Positions 6,784-14,983 of a DNA stretch of 20,526 bases are shown piece by piece (position 1 is the first letter of the stretch; each line of letters opens with the position of its first letter). Location: assembly GCA_003565815.1 (NCBI GenBank), contig PXAS01000240.1, positions 1-20,526 on the forward strand, given 5' to 3'. Source of the stretch: PVC group bacterium. Its GTDB lineage: Bacteria > Verrucomicrobiota > Kiritimatiellia > SS1-B-03-39 > UBA6053. The translations under genes were made by a program, and so were the position numbers. Under the pieces are notes generated by a model, which ran no database searches, was not told the origin of the DNA, and saw only the letters and a program-made list of their open reading frames with translations.

Positions 6784-7551
6784 TCAAAAGGGTTCGTGAA
6801 GGGCAAACGCCCGGGCGCGGGCGAGTCCTTCTAGGGTAAGATCGGGGAGAATGATGACGGATTCATCGAAGTCGTGCAAGACTTGCTTTGCAAAACCTCC
6901 GGTGGCCAGCAATTTGATCGCGCGCAAACCGGTGGAATTCCGGATTTCATGGAAAATTTCCCGCACCATGCCGCGATAGCCGAAGTGGGCGCCCGCATGC
7001 ATGGCTCCGGCGGTGGATTTGCCGATGATTTGGTCCGCGGGCGCGGGGGTGAGTTTGGGCAGGAGCGCGGTTTTCTCGCCAAAATAACTGTACATCATCT
7101 CAATGCCGGGCGCGATCACCCCGCCCACATATCCCTCGCCTTCCAATACAATGTCAAAGGTGAGCGCGGTCCCGAAATCGGCCACCACCACGGGCGCGCC
7201 CACGGCGTGAACGGCGGCCACGGCATTGGCGAGGCGGTCGGCGCCAATGCTGCGGGGTTCGGGGTAACTCACGGCAATCTCCAATGGCGCTCCGGGCACC
7301 AGTTCCCAGGCGTCCACCCCCAACCGGCCCGACAAGTCGTCCCGCCAGGGCGGGGTGATCTCCGGCACCACCGAACCGAGGGCGATGCCGCGAAGGGTCC
7401 GTCCCCGATACGCCTCGTAGGCCTTGGGCACATTGGCCGCCACCCCGTCTTTGCGCAAGAAACGCCGCTGCTCCCGCACCCCGTCCGCATCCACCAATGC
7501 GGTGGTGGTGCTGGTGTTGCCGATGTCGATGACCAAAACGGGCGCACTCAT
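6784..7551 (-). CDS. coaX: Type III pantothenate kinase
   Basis: The product phosphorylates pantothenate, the first step of coenzyme A synthesis. With the ATG at 7551 it is 255 residues long, the normal CoaX size; the frame stays open further upstream but lacks family sequence and overlaps nadC. Seen: the ASKHA-fold phosphate loop DIGNTST (9-15), GADR (103-106, with the catalytic Asp), DFGTALTFD (125-133), GGVIAPGI (143-150) and a late LATGGFA block. The start overlaps the nadC stop in ATGA. In many bacteria nadC and coaX flank birA; here birA is missing and the two are fused into one coupled pair, so NAD and CoA synthesis are probably expressed together. Confidence 0.94.
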   Translation of the reverse strand: MSAPVLVIDIGNTSTTTALVDADGVREQRRFLRKDGVAANVPKAYEAYRGRTLRGIALGSVVPEITPPWRDDLSGRLGVDAWELVPGAPLEIAVSYPEPRSIGADRLANAVAAVHAVGAPVVVADFGTALTFDIVLEGEGYVGGVIAPGIEMMYSYFGEKTALLPKLTPAPADQIIGKSTAGAMHAGAHFGYRGMVREIFHEIRNSTGLRAIKLLATGGFAKQVLHDFDESVIILPDLTLEGLARARAFALHEPF

Positions 7552-8429
7552 GCCGGGGTATCCAGTGCGATGTCCACCGCGGGCACGGAATGGGTCAGCG
7601 CCCCCACCGAGATCGCGTCCACGCCGGTTTCGGCCACCCCCCGCAACGTCTCCAGGGTAATGCCGCCGGAAGCTTCGGTGCGGCAAAGGCCGCGACACAG
7701 TTCCACGGCCGCTTCCAGCTCGAAAAACGTCATGTTGTCCAACAAAATCCAATCCGGACGGGCCTCCAGCAAACGTTTGACCTGGGGGAGGGTGTCGGCC
7801 TCCACCTCCACCAGCAGGCCGGGAGCGAACGCGCGCGCGGCCTCCACCGCCCCGGCAAGGGTATTCCCCTCGTGACGGCGCCAATGGGCCAAATGGTTGT
7901 CTTTGATGAGAACCTGATCATACAGGCCGCAGCGATGGTTCACGCCGCCGCCGCAGTGTACCGCGTATTTTTCCAAGAGCCGCCATCCGGGGGTGGTTTT
8001 GCGGGTGTCCAAAATTTGCGTGCCCAGATCCTCCACCACATCCACATACTGCCGGGTGAGGGTGGCGATGCCGCTCAGCCGTTGCACGAAATTGAGTGCG
8101 GTCCGCTCGGCGCTCAAGACCCCGAGCGCGGAGCCGCTGATGCGCAACAGGTCCGCCCCCGCTTCCACCGGCCGGCCGTCCTCGGCCAGCCGTTCCACCT
8201 CCAGCGAGGGGTCCACGGCCCGGAAAACCATGGCCGCAAGTCCGATCCCCGCAGGCACGCAGCTTTCGCGGGTCACCATATGTACCGTGGTGTTGGCGCC
8301 CGGCAACAGGGCCGCGCTGGTCACGTCCCCCGCGTCCCCCAAGTCCTCTTCCAGCGCCATGCGGATCAAATCCCGCGTCCGGGGATGATGCGCCAAATCG
8401 AAGGCAATATGGGTGCGTTGACCGGACAT
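7548..8429 (-). CDS. nadC: Nicotinate-nucleotide pyrophosphorylase (quinolinate phosphoribosyltransferase, carboxylating)
   Basis: NadC turns quinolinate and PRPP into nicotinate mononucleotide in de novo NAD synthesis. The ATG at 8429 gives 293 residues and forms a TGATG overlap with the aminopeptidase stop; the frame is open further upstream, but that part is antisense-like and lies in another gene. Motifs: ALNFVQRLSGIAT (111-123), DTRKTTPGWR (141-150), HCGGGVNHRCGL (158-169), IKDNHL (175-180), then EVEADTLPQ, ILLDNM and SGGITLETL with the closing ISVGALTHSVPAVDIALD. All phosphoribosyl- and quinolinate-binding arginines, lysines and histidines expected in these blocks are visible. Confidence 0.96.
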   Translation of the reverse strand: MSGQRTHIAFDLAHHPRTRDLIRMALEEDLGDAGDVTSAALLPGANTTVHMVTRESCVPAGIGLAAMVFRAVDPSLEVERLAEDGRPVEAGADLLRISGSALGVLSAERTALNFVQRLSGIATLTRQYVDVVEDLGTQILDTRKTTPGWRLLEKYAVHCGGGVNHRCGLYDQVLIKDNHLAHWRRHEGNTLAGAVEAARAFAPGLLVEVEADTLPQVKRLLEARPDWILLDNMTFFELEAAVELCRGLCRTEASGGITLETLRGVAETGVDAISVGALTHSVPAVDIALDTPA

Positions 8430-9523
8430 CAGGCAAACCAACTTTTCAAGAATTTGCCATTTTTCTGAATGCACTTCCCGTCCACAATCAATTCCCCGCC
8501 CTTGCGCAGATCCTTGATCATGTCCCAATGCAGGCCCGATTTGTTTTTGCCGCCGGTTTCCTCGTAGGACGCCCCAAGCGCCAAATGAATGGTGCCGCCG
8601 ATTTTTTCATCGAAAAGAATGTTTTTGATAAAGCGCTGAATGCGGAAGTTGGTGCCGATGCCGAGTTCGCCCAAGCGCCTCGCCCCCGGGTCCATGTCCA
8701 GCATTTTCAGGAGGAAGTCCTCGTTTTTCGTGGCCGTGGCCTCCACCACCTTGCCCTTCCGGAACACCAGGCGAATGCCGTCAATTTCCCGGCCCTGGTT
8801 CACGACCGGAAAGTCGTAGCGGATTTCCCCTTCCGCCGAATGTTCCACCGGCCCCGTAAATACCTCGCCGCTGGGCATATTGTGGGTGCCGGCGGAATTG
8901 ATGAAGGTCCGCCCCGCCACGCTCAGGGTCAAATCCGTGTCCGGCCCCACGATCCGAACCTCCTTGGCCCCCTCCAGTTTGGAAATCAGCTTGGCTTGTT
9001 TTTTGCTCAATTCGCCCCAGGACTTCACCGGATCGTCTTCATCCGAAAAAGTGGCGCCATACACGAAGTCCTCGAAATCCCGCAACGACATTTCCGCGTC
9101 CTGCGCATAGGCCTCGGTCGGAAAAAGCGTCAGGGTCCATTTCTTTTTCAGCAATTGGTCCTTCAAAGGACGGGTGGCCTTGGCGATGCGTCCCTGCAGG
9201 GCCGGGTCCACATTGCTCAACGCCCGGGTGTTTCGGCTGCTGTAAATCACGGCCGTGCCCGCCAATGTCTTCAAAATCGCTTTTTCCGCCGGGCTGACCT
9301 CGTCGAAATGATGATCCTGCCCATGGAAAAACACCGCTTCCGAAGCGCCGTCCGGGGTCATGCGGATCAAGGGCCAGGCGCCGCGCTTGAGCAACTCCTC
9401 GTTCAACGCTTCCATCAGGGGCGCGGCCGCCGAAGAGCCATTGAGGGCGAAGACCTCCTTGGGTTTTGCGTCCAAACAATACACCGCCATGGTGCGGGCC
9501 AAATTTCGTATGCGTGAATCCAT
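8429..9523 (-). CDS. M29-family metallo-aminopeptidase (AmpS/PepS/aminopeptidase T-like)
   Basis: The product is a 364-residue cytoplasmic exopeptidase that removes N-terminal residues from peptides using a two-metal site. The C-terminal half contains all six expected ligand or catalytic positions with the family spacing: Glu220 in SGEVF, Glu286 in LGELGIG, His313 in TIHLALG, Tyr320, His332 and Asp334 in GLHWDM. No signal peptide is present. GAGGT lies about 7 bases upstream of the ATG, the best ribosome-binding site in the operon. It is the first gene of the leftward operon and its stop overlaps nadC. A remnant of another gene lies just upstream at 9619-9762. Confidence 0.93.
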   Translation of the reverse strand: MDSRIRNLARTMAVYCLDAKPKEVFALNGSSAAAPLMEALNEELLKRGAWPLIRMTPDGASEAVFFHGQDHHFDEVSPAEKAILKTLAGTAVIYSSRNTRALSNVDPALQGRIAKATRPLKDQLLKKKWTLTLFPTEAYAQDAEMSLRDFEDFVYGATFSDEDDPVKSWGELSKKQAKLISKLEGAKEVRIVGPDTDLTLSVAGRTFINSAGTHNMPSGEVFTGPVEHSAEGEIRYDFPVVNQGREIDGIRLVFRKGKVVEATATKNEDFLLKMLDMDPGARRLGELGIGTNFRIQRFIKNILFDEKIGGTIHLALGASYEETGGKNKSGLHWDMIKDLRKGGELIVDGKCIQKNGKFLKSWFA

Positions 9524-9618
9524 TGATTACCTCGGGACTGGGGTTGCATCCGGTATAAACGAAATCCAGCCGACGGGGCAAGCGGAATCGGGCGGGATTT
9601 CCTTTCCGGACCCATTTT

Positions 9619-9762
9619 TCAGGGTTCCCCCTCTTCAAACACCTCCCCCCGGAACTCTTCATCCCGAATGCGGGAAAGGGCCGACGCAATCAATCCGGTG
9701 GGCACCGCAACCACGCTCAGCCCCGTCAGCAAAACAAACTTTACTGAAAACTCAATTTTGTT
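9619..9762 (-). pseudogene. C-terminal remnant of an ion-channel-like protein (probable potassium channel)
   Basis: Between a TAA at 9765-9763 and a TGA at 9621-9619 the minus strand encodes 47 residues with no ATG. The part VVAVPTGLIASALSRIRDEE resembles the end of the pore-lining helix and the start of the cytoplasmic tail of bacterial voltage-gated or two-TM potassium channels, which commonly read AVPTGI(V/L)...A.L. The selectivity filter (TVGYGD-type) and the other helices are not found upstream in any frame to 10060. I read this as a decayed gene whose 5' part has been lost. The resemblance is from memory, and the stretch is short. Confidence 0.45.
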
Positions 9763-9879
9763 TTATTTTCGCGAGTTTGTTTCCCGGGTTTGCGCGGGCA
9801 CCGAAGATCTTTCGAGGTTGCGGGCCATGATTTTCCGGCAGCTCGGCAAAGAAAATCTCACTTTATTTCATTTCAATGC

Positions 9880-9907
9880 TTGCCTTACAAGATTCATATA
9901 GGATAAA
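9880..9907 (+). promoter_or_regulatory. Candidate promoter of the nifJ-rnf operon
   Basis: TTGCCT (9880-9885) is followed after 16 bases by GATAAA (9902-9907), within an AT-rich segment. Initiation near 9914 would give a leader of about 147 nucleotides before the nifJ ATG. The -10 match is only 4 of 6, so this is the best of several weak candidates. Confidence 0.27.
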
Positions 9908-10020
9908 TGATATCCGCAATGAAAAGTTTTTTTTTGCCATCCGGGGAACCCGTGCGCATCCGCCTCCGACTGTCGGGGTGGATTTCGGGAACGGATGGCC
10001 GGATTTTTGACAACGCATCC

Positions 10021-10040
10021 TCCGGAATTCGCGTTCCGGA
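10021..10040 (+). promoter_or_regulatory. Leader hairpin just upstream of the nifJ ribosome-binding site
   Basis: TCCGGAA (10021-10027) and TTCCGGA (10034-10040) form a perfect 7-bp stem with a 6-base loop. It ends 10 bases before the AAGGT ribosome-binding sequence (10050-10054). It could influence translation or mRNA stability. No known riboswitch fold was recognised. Confidence 0.35.
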
Positions 10041-10060
10041 ATCAATCCAAAGGTAAGATG

Positions 10061-13000
10061 ATGAGTAAAAAAGCCCCTGAATTCAAATATCCCGGTGTTC
10101 CCGAAGCGATGGACGGCAATACGGCCGTGATTATGTGCGAACGGGAGTCGAGCGACGCGGCGGGCGCGTATCCCATCACTCCCTCCACGCAAATGGGGGA
10201 ATACTGGGCGGAAATGACGGCCGCCGGACATATCAACGTCTCGGGACGTCCACTGATTTTCGTCGAACCGGAAGGCGAGCACGCGGCGGCGGGGGTGACG
10301 GCGGGGATGTCGATGACGGGGCTGCGGGCCTCGAATTTTTCCTCGGGGCAGGGGATTGCCTACATGCACGAATCCTTGTACGCGGCGGTGGGCAAACGTC
10401 TGCCGTACATTTTGAACGTCGGCTGCCGGGCGATTACCAAATCGACCCTAAACGTACACGCGGGGCACGATGATTATCATTTGATGGATGACACGGGGTT
10501 TTTCCAGGTGATGGGCAAGAGCGCCCAGGAGGCGGCGGACCTGAACCTGATCGCCCGCAAGGTGGCCGAGTTGTCGCTCACGCCCGGCGCGGTGGGGCAG
10601 GACGGCTTTTTGACCACGCATTTGATCGAGACCCTGAAGGTGCCGGAACGGGATTTGATCCTGGAGTTTTTGGGCAAACCGGAGGACATGATCGATTGTC
10701 CCACGCCCGCGCAGCGCATGATGTACGGCCCGCAACGCCGGCGGGTGCCGATTTTGTGGGACGTGGACAATCCGGTGGTGGCCGGTTGCGTGCAGAATCA
10801 GGACGCCTACATGCAGTCCGTGGCCGCGCAGCGTCCCTATTTTTTCGATCACATTCGCGCCTTGACGGATCAGTGCATGGCCGAATTCGCCGCCCTCACC
10901 GGACGCGCGTACAATCGTGTGGGCGGATATCGGCTGGAGGACGCCGAGTACCTGATTCTCGGCATGGGCTCCATGGTGGGCACGGCCGAGGCGGTGACCG
11001 ATTATTTGCGCGAAACCCGGGGCCTCAAGGTGGGGGTGGTGAACATGACCATGTACCGCCCGTTCCCGGCGGACCTGCTCGGCAAATTGATCAAGGGACG
11101 CAAGGGCGTGACCGTATTGGAGCGGACGGATCAGCCCTTGGCGGTGGATCTGCCCCTGATCCGGGAAGTGCGGGCCACGATCAGCAAGTGTCTGGAAAAC
11201 GGCATGGCCGGCGGCAAGGGGGAGAAGCCCTATCCCGAATTGGAAACCTACGCGAAACTCAGCGACGCGCCGGTGTTGTATTCCGGCTGCTACGGGATGG
11301 GAAGCCGCGACCTGCAGCCCGAAGGCATCGTGGGGGCGGTGGAGAACATGCTGGCCGAAGGTGCCCATCGGAAATTTTATTATTTGTCCATCGATTTTCT
11401 GCGCGATCAGGCGGCCACGCCCAAGCAGGAGATCCACATGCAGCAGATCCGCGAAGGATATCCGGAGGTGCAGAAATTGGCGGTCAAAGGCAGTGAAAAC
11501 CCCAATCTGCTGCCCAAAGGGGCGATCACGGTGCGGATGCATTCCGTGGGCGGCTGGGGGGCGATCACCACCGGCAAGAACCTCGCCATCACCCTCTACG
11601 ATTTGCTGGGATACGACATCAAGGCCAATCCCAAATACGGCTCCGAGAAAAAAGGCCAGCCCACCACCTACTATTTGTGCGCGGCGCCGGAACCCATCAA
11701 AATCAACTGCGAATACAACTTCGTGGACGCGGTGCTGTCGCCCGACCCCAACGTGTTCGGGCACTCCAATCCGCTGTTCGGGCTGAAGGAAAACGGCGTG
11801 TTCATCATTCAAAGCGAACTGTCGGATGCGAACGCGGTTTGGGAGGGGATCCCGGTGCAGTACCGCCGCTTTATCGTCGAGCGAAACATCCGGGTGTATT
11901 TCCTGGACGCCTTCAAAATCGCCCGCGAAGAAGCCAGCGATGCCGAACTCGAATTGCGCATGCAGGGCAATGCGTTCCAGGGCGCGTTTTTCGCCGCCTC
12001 GCCGGTCATGGAAGCGGCGGGCCTCGACGAGACCACGCTTTTCGGCGCCATTCGCGATCAGCTCACCAAAAAATTCGGGGGCAAAGGCGCCCGGGTGGTG
12101 GAGGACAACCTGCGGGTGGTGCGCCGCGGTTTCGACGAAATCCACGAGATCACCGAAAAAGAAATTCGCGTGGGCGCTCCGGTGGAACTCCGCAAGGCGG
12201 TGAACATGCCCGTGACCCTGAAGCGCTTGAACGCCTCCACCGATGCCAAAACGGACGTGCATCGTTTCTGGGAGCAAACCGGCAGTTTCTATGCCGGCGG
12301 GAAACCCAACGACAACCTCGCCGATCCCTTCAACGCCATGAGCCTGATTCCGGCCGCCTCCGGGGTGTTCCGCGACATGACCAGCATTCGCTTCGAACAC
12401 CCGGTGTGGGATGCGGAAAAATGCACCGCCTGCAGCGACTGCTTCACGGTTTGTCCCGACGCCGCCATCCCCGGCATCGCCTGCACCATTTCCAGTGCCT
12501 TTGAAACCACCCTCAAACGCATGGAAAAACAGGGCAAGGAAGTTTCCCTCTTGCCCAAGGCCGTGCGCCAGGTGGAAAAACGCATGCGCAACGCCACGCA
12601 GGGGGCGAACGGCTCCTCCGTGGACGCCACCGCGTTGTTGCACGATGCCATTGACGGCCTGTTGGCCGACACCCCCGCCGGCGAGCGCGAGCCCCTGCGG
12701 GAACAGTTCAATGGCTTCCGCGAAAGCCTGGGCGGCTTCAAATTCTCGCTCACCAAGCCCTATTACAATCAAAAGGAAAGCAAACAGCCCGGCTCCGGCG
12801 GACTGTTCGCCATCACCATCAATCCCTACACCTGCAAAGGGTGCATGCTTTGCGTGGACGTGTGCGACGATGATGCCCTCCACATCGCCACCCAGACCCC
12901 CGAAAGCGTGGACCGTCTGCGCAAGGACTGGGATTTCTGGACCGATCTGCCCAATACGCCCAAGGAATTTTTGCGGGTGGATGATCTCGACGAAAAGATC

Positions 13001-14983
13001 GGCGCCCTGGAAACCATGCTCATGGACAAGAGCGTGTATCAGTCCATGGTCTGCGGCGATGGCGCCTGCACCGGCTGCGGCGAAAAAACCGTGCTGCATC
13101 TGTTTACCTCCACCGTGACCGCCCTGATGCAGGCGCGGGTCCACAAACAGATCAAAAAACTCGACGGACTCATTCAGGGTCTGGAGCAGCGCATACGCGA
13201 ACAGTTGGCCGCGACCGTGGATGTGAGCGATCTGGACGCCATCCGCAAAGCGGTGAGCGGTCATGCCGAGGGGGACCTCAAGTTGTCCCAACTGGCCGGT
13301 GAACTCGACAAGGGCAAAGCGGGTTCTCCCCTGGACCGCGACTGGTTGCGGCGGGTGTCCGAACTCATGGCCGCCCTCAAGGATCTCAAGTGGCGTTACG
13401 AGCACGGTCCCTCCAAAAACGGGCGCTCCAATCTCGGGTTCATCAATTCCACCGGTTGCTCTTCGGTGTATGGGTCTTCCTGGCCCTACAATCCCTATCC
13501 CTTTCCCTGGACCAACCACCTTTTCCAGGACGCCCCCTCGGTGGCCCTGGGTGTTTTCGAGGGGCACATGTCGAAAATGGCGGAAGGATTCCGGGCCATT
13601 CGCATGGCCGAGGCCGAACTGGACGGCGGCGCGGATTTCGCGCAGCTCGACAAAGACCTCCAATACTTCAACTGGAACGACTTTACCGACGAAGAGTACC
13701 ACATGTGTCCGCCCGTTTGCGCGGTGGGCGGGGACGGCGCCATGTACGACATTGGCTTCCAAAACCTCAGTCGACTGCTGATGGCCGGACGTCCCATCAA
13801 GGTCATGGTCCTTGACACCCAGGTGTATTCCAACACCGGCGGGCAGGCCTGTACGTCCGGGTTCACCGGGCAGGTGTCCGACATGGCCCCCTACGGCAAG
13901 GCCTGGAAAGGCAAGCAGGAAATCCGCAAGGAGATCAGCCTTATCGGCGCCGCCCACCGCACCGCCTTTATTTTCCAAGGCAACACTTCGAACTACACAC
14001 ATCTGCTGGAAGGCTTCATCGACGGACTCAACGCCCGTCGTCCGGCCCTCTTCAACGTGTACGCGGTTTGTCAGCCCGAACATGGCGTGTCGGACGACGC
14101 CTCGGTGTCCCGCAGCCGCATGGCCCTGGAATCCCGGGCCTATCCGGTACTGCGCTTCGACCCCGACGCCGGCAACAACTGGGAGGAATGCCTGGACCTC
14201 GAAGGGAATCCCGCCCTCGATGAAGACTGGCCCAGCTACACCCTCGCGTACGAGGAAGAGGACGGCACCAAGCAAAAACTGGAGTTGCCCATGACCTTCG
14301 CCGACTTTGCGGTGGGCGAGGCCCGCTTCCGCAAACATTTCCGGGTGGCGCCCCCCGACACCTGGAACGACAACATGGTGCCGCTGGCGGAACTGATCGC
14401 CACCCCCGAAGACGAGCGCGAGGGACTGTTCCCCTACATCTGGACCCTCGACAAGCGCAACCGACTCAGCCGGGTGCTGGTCTCCGCCGAAATCGTGCGC
14501 TCCAGTGAAGAGCGGATCGATTTCTGGCGCACCCTCAAATCGCTGGCCGGACTGACCGGCAAGCCGGATCCCGAAGCCATTGCCACCCAAGTGCGGGCCG
14601 AGACCGCGCAAAAACTCGCCCAGGGCCTGATGAACATGCTCGCCGGTGGCGGCGCCGCCCCGGCGGTGCTGGCCGAAGCCGCAGGCGCGAGCCCCCCCGC
14701 CGCAACGGGTGGGAATCAGGGTGCGCAAGCTTTCGAGCCCGCCTGGATTGAGAAATCCGAGTGTACCAGCTGTGACGAATGCGTGACCATCAACCCCAAG
14801 ATCTTTGAATACGACGCCGACAAAAAGGCCTTTGTCAAAGATCCGCGCGGCGGTCCCTTCAAGGACATCGTCCGCGCCGCCGAGAAATGCACCGGACAAT
14901 GCATCCACCCCGGAACCCCGGCCGACCCCCATGAAAAGAACCTCGACAAGCTCGTGAAACGCGCGGAGAAATTCAACGGATGA
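10061..14983 (+). CDS. nifJ: Oversized single-chain pyruvate:ferredoxin oxidoreductase with fused C-terminal ferredoxin domain
   Basis: PFOR converts pyruvate and CoA to acetyl-CoA and CO2 and delivers electrons to low-potential iron-sulfur carriers. At 1640 residues it is well above the usual 1170-1200. Domains in order: pyruvate-binding domain with YPITPST (37-43) and EPEGEHAAAG (from 69); transketolase-C-like domain; gamma domain from about 489; two [4Fe-4S] motifs, C788/791/794/798 and C925/928/931/935, separated by 127 residues; the proximal cluster region C998, C1003, C1006; a helical insertion of about 95 residues (1027-1123); the thiamine-diphosphate domain with GGDG (1223-1226) and VYSNTGGQ; an Ala/Gly-rich linker; and a ferredoxin-like module with C1568/1571/1574 and C1610/1614. 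ATG 10061 was chosen because AAGGT lies 7 bases upstream; ATG 10058 is equally in frame. The stop overlaps rnfC in ATGA. Another 2-oxoacid substrate is possible. Confidence 0.93.
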   Translation: MSKKAPEFKYPGVPEAMDGNTAVIMCERESSDAAGAYPITPSTQMGEYWAEMTAAGHINVSGRPLIFVEPEGEHAAAGVTAGMSMTGLRASNFSSGQGIAYMHESLYAAVGKRLPYILNVGCRAITKSTLNVHAGHDDYHLMDDTGFFQVMGKSAQEAADLNLIARKVAELSLTPGAVGQDGFLTTHLIETLKVPERDLILEFLGKPEDMIDCPTPAQRMMYGPQRRRVPILWDVDNPVVAGCVQNQDAYMQSVAAQRPYFFDHIRALTDQCMAEFAALTGRAYNRVGGYRLEDAEYLILGMGSMVGTAEAVTDYLRETRGLKVGVVNMTMYRPFPADLLGKLIKGRKGVTVLERTDQPLAVDLPLIREVRATISKCLENGMAGGKGEKPYPELETYAKLSDAPVLYSGCYGMGSRDLQPEGIVGAVENMLAEGAHRKFYYLSIDFLRDQAATPKQEIHMQQIREGYPEVQKLAVKGSENPNLLPKGAITVRMHSVGGWGAITTGKNLAITLYDLLGYDIKANPKYGSEKKGQPTTYYLCAAPEPIKINCEYNFVDAVLSPDPNVFGHSNPLFGLKENGVFIIQSELSDANAVWEGIPVQYRRFIVERNIRVYFLDAFKIAREEASDAELELRMQGNAFQGAFFAASPVMEAAGLDETTLFGAIRDQLTKKFGGKGARVVEDNLRVVRRGFDEIHEITEKEIRVGAPVELRKAVNMPVTLKRLNASTDAKTDVHRFWEQTGSFYAGGKPNDNLADPFNAMSLIPAASGVFRDMTSIRFEHPVWDAEKCTACSDCFTVCPDAAIPGIACTISSAFETTLKRMEKQGKEVSLLPKAVRQVEKRMRNATQGANGSSVDATALLHDAIDGLLADTPAGEREPLREQFNGFRESLGGFKFSLTKPYYNQKESKQPGSGGLFAITINPYTCKGCMLCVDVCDDDALHIATQTPESVDRLRKDWDFWTDLPNTPKEFLRVDDLDEKIGALETMLMDKSVYQSMVCGDGACTGCGEKTVLHLFTSTVTALMQARVHKQIKKLDGLIQGLEQRIREQLAATVDVSDLDAIRKAVSGHAEGDLKLSQLAGELDKGKAGSPLDRDWLRRVSELMAALKDLKWRYEHGPSKNGRSNLGFINSTGCSSVYGSSWPYNPYPFPWTNHLFQDAPSVALGVFEGHMSKMAEGFRAIRMAEAELDGGADFAQLDKDLQYFNWNDFTDEEYHMCPPVCAVGGDGAMYDIGFQNLSRLLMAGRPIKVMVLDTQVYSNTGGQACTSGFTGQVSDMAPYGKAWKGKQEIRKEISLIGAAHRTAFIFQGNTSNYTHLLEGFIDGLNARRPALFNVYAVCQPEHGVSDDASVSRSRMALESRAYPVLRFDPDAGNNWEECLDLEGNPALDEDWPSYTLAYEEEDGTKQKLELPMTFADFAVGEARFRKHFRVAPPDTWNDNMVPLAELIATPEDEREGLFPYIWTLDKRNRLSRVLVSAEIVRSSEERIDFWRTLKSLAGLTGKPDPEAIATQVRAETAQKLAQGLMNMLAGGGAAPAVLAEAAGASPPAATGGNQGAQAFEPAWIEKSECTSCDECVTINPKIFEYDADKKAFVKDPRGGPFKDIVRAAEKCTGQCIHPGTPADPHEKNLDKLVKRAEKFNG

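Larger units (their letters stand above)
9524..10060. other. Divergent intergenic region between the aminopeptidase and nifJ operons
   Basis: This 537-bp stretch separates the two operons. It contains a short minus-strand channel-like gene remnant (9619-9762), AT-rich DNA at 9731-9780 and 9855-9935 that could hold the divergent promoters, and a leader hairpin just before nifJ. No intact gene is supported on either strand. Confidence 0.6.

Noticed and set aside
7552..7884. N-terminal extension of the coaX frame upstream of its ATG
   Set aside because: The extension lies wholly inside nadC, is Arg/Gly-rich and does not resemble CoaX; the ATG at 7551 forms an exact ATGA overlap and gives the family length.
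9668..9901. A 77-codon plus-strand frame before nifJ as a small gene
   Set aside because: It has no ribosome-binding site or recognisable composition, and it overlaps the channel-like remnant that reads on the other strand.
10448..14932. A 1494-codon open frame on the minus strand opposite nifJ
   Set aside because: It is a shadow of the GC-rich codon pattern of nifJ. Its translation is rich in Gly, His and Val with no recognisable domain, while the plus strand has a full set of PFOR motifs.
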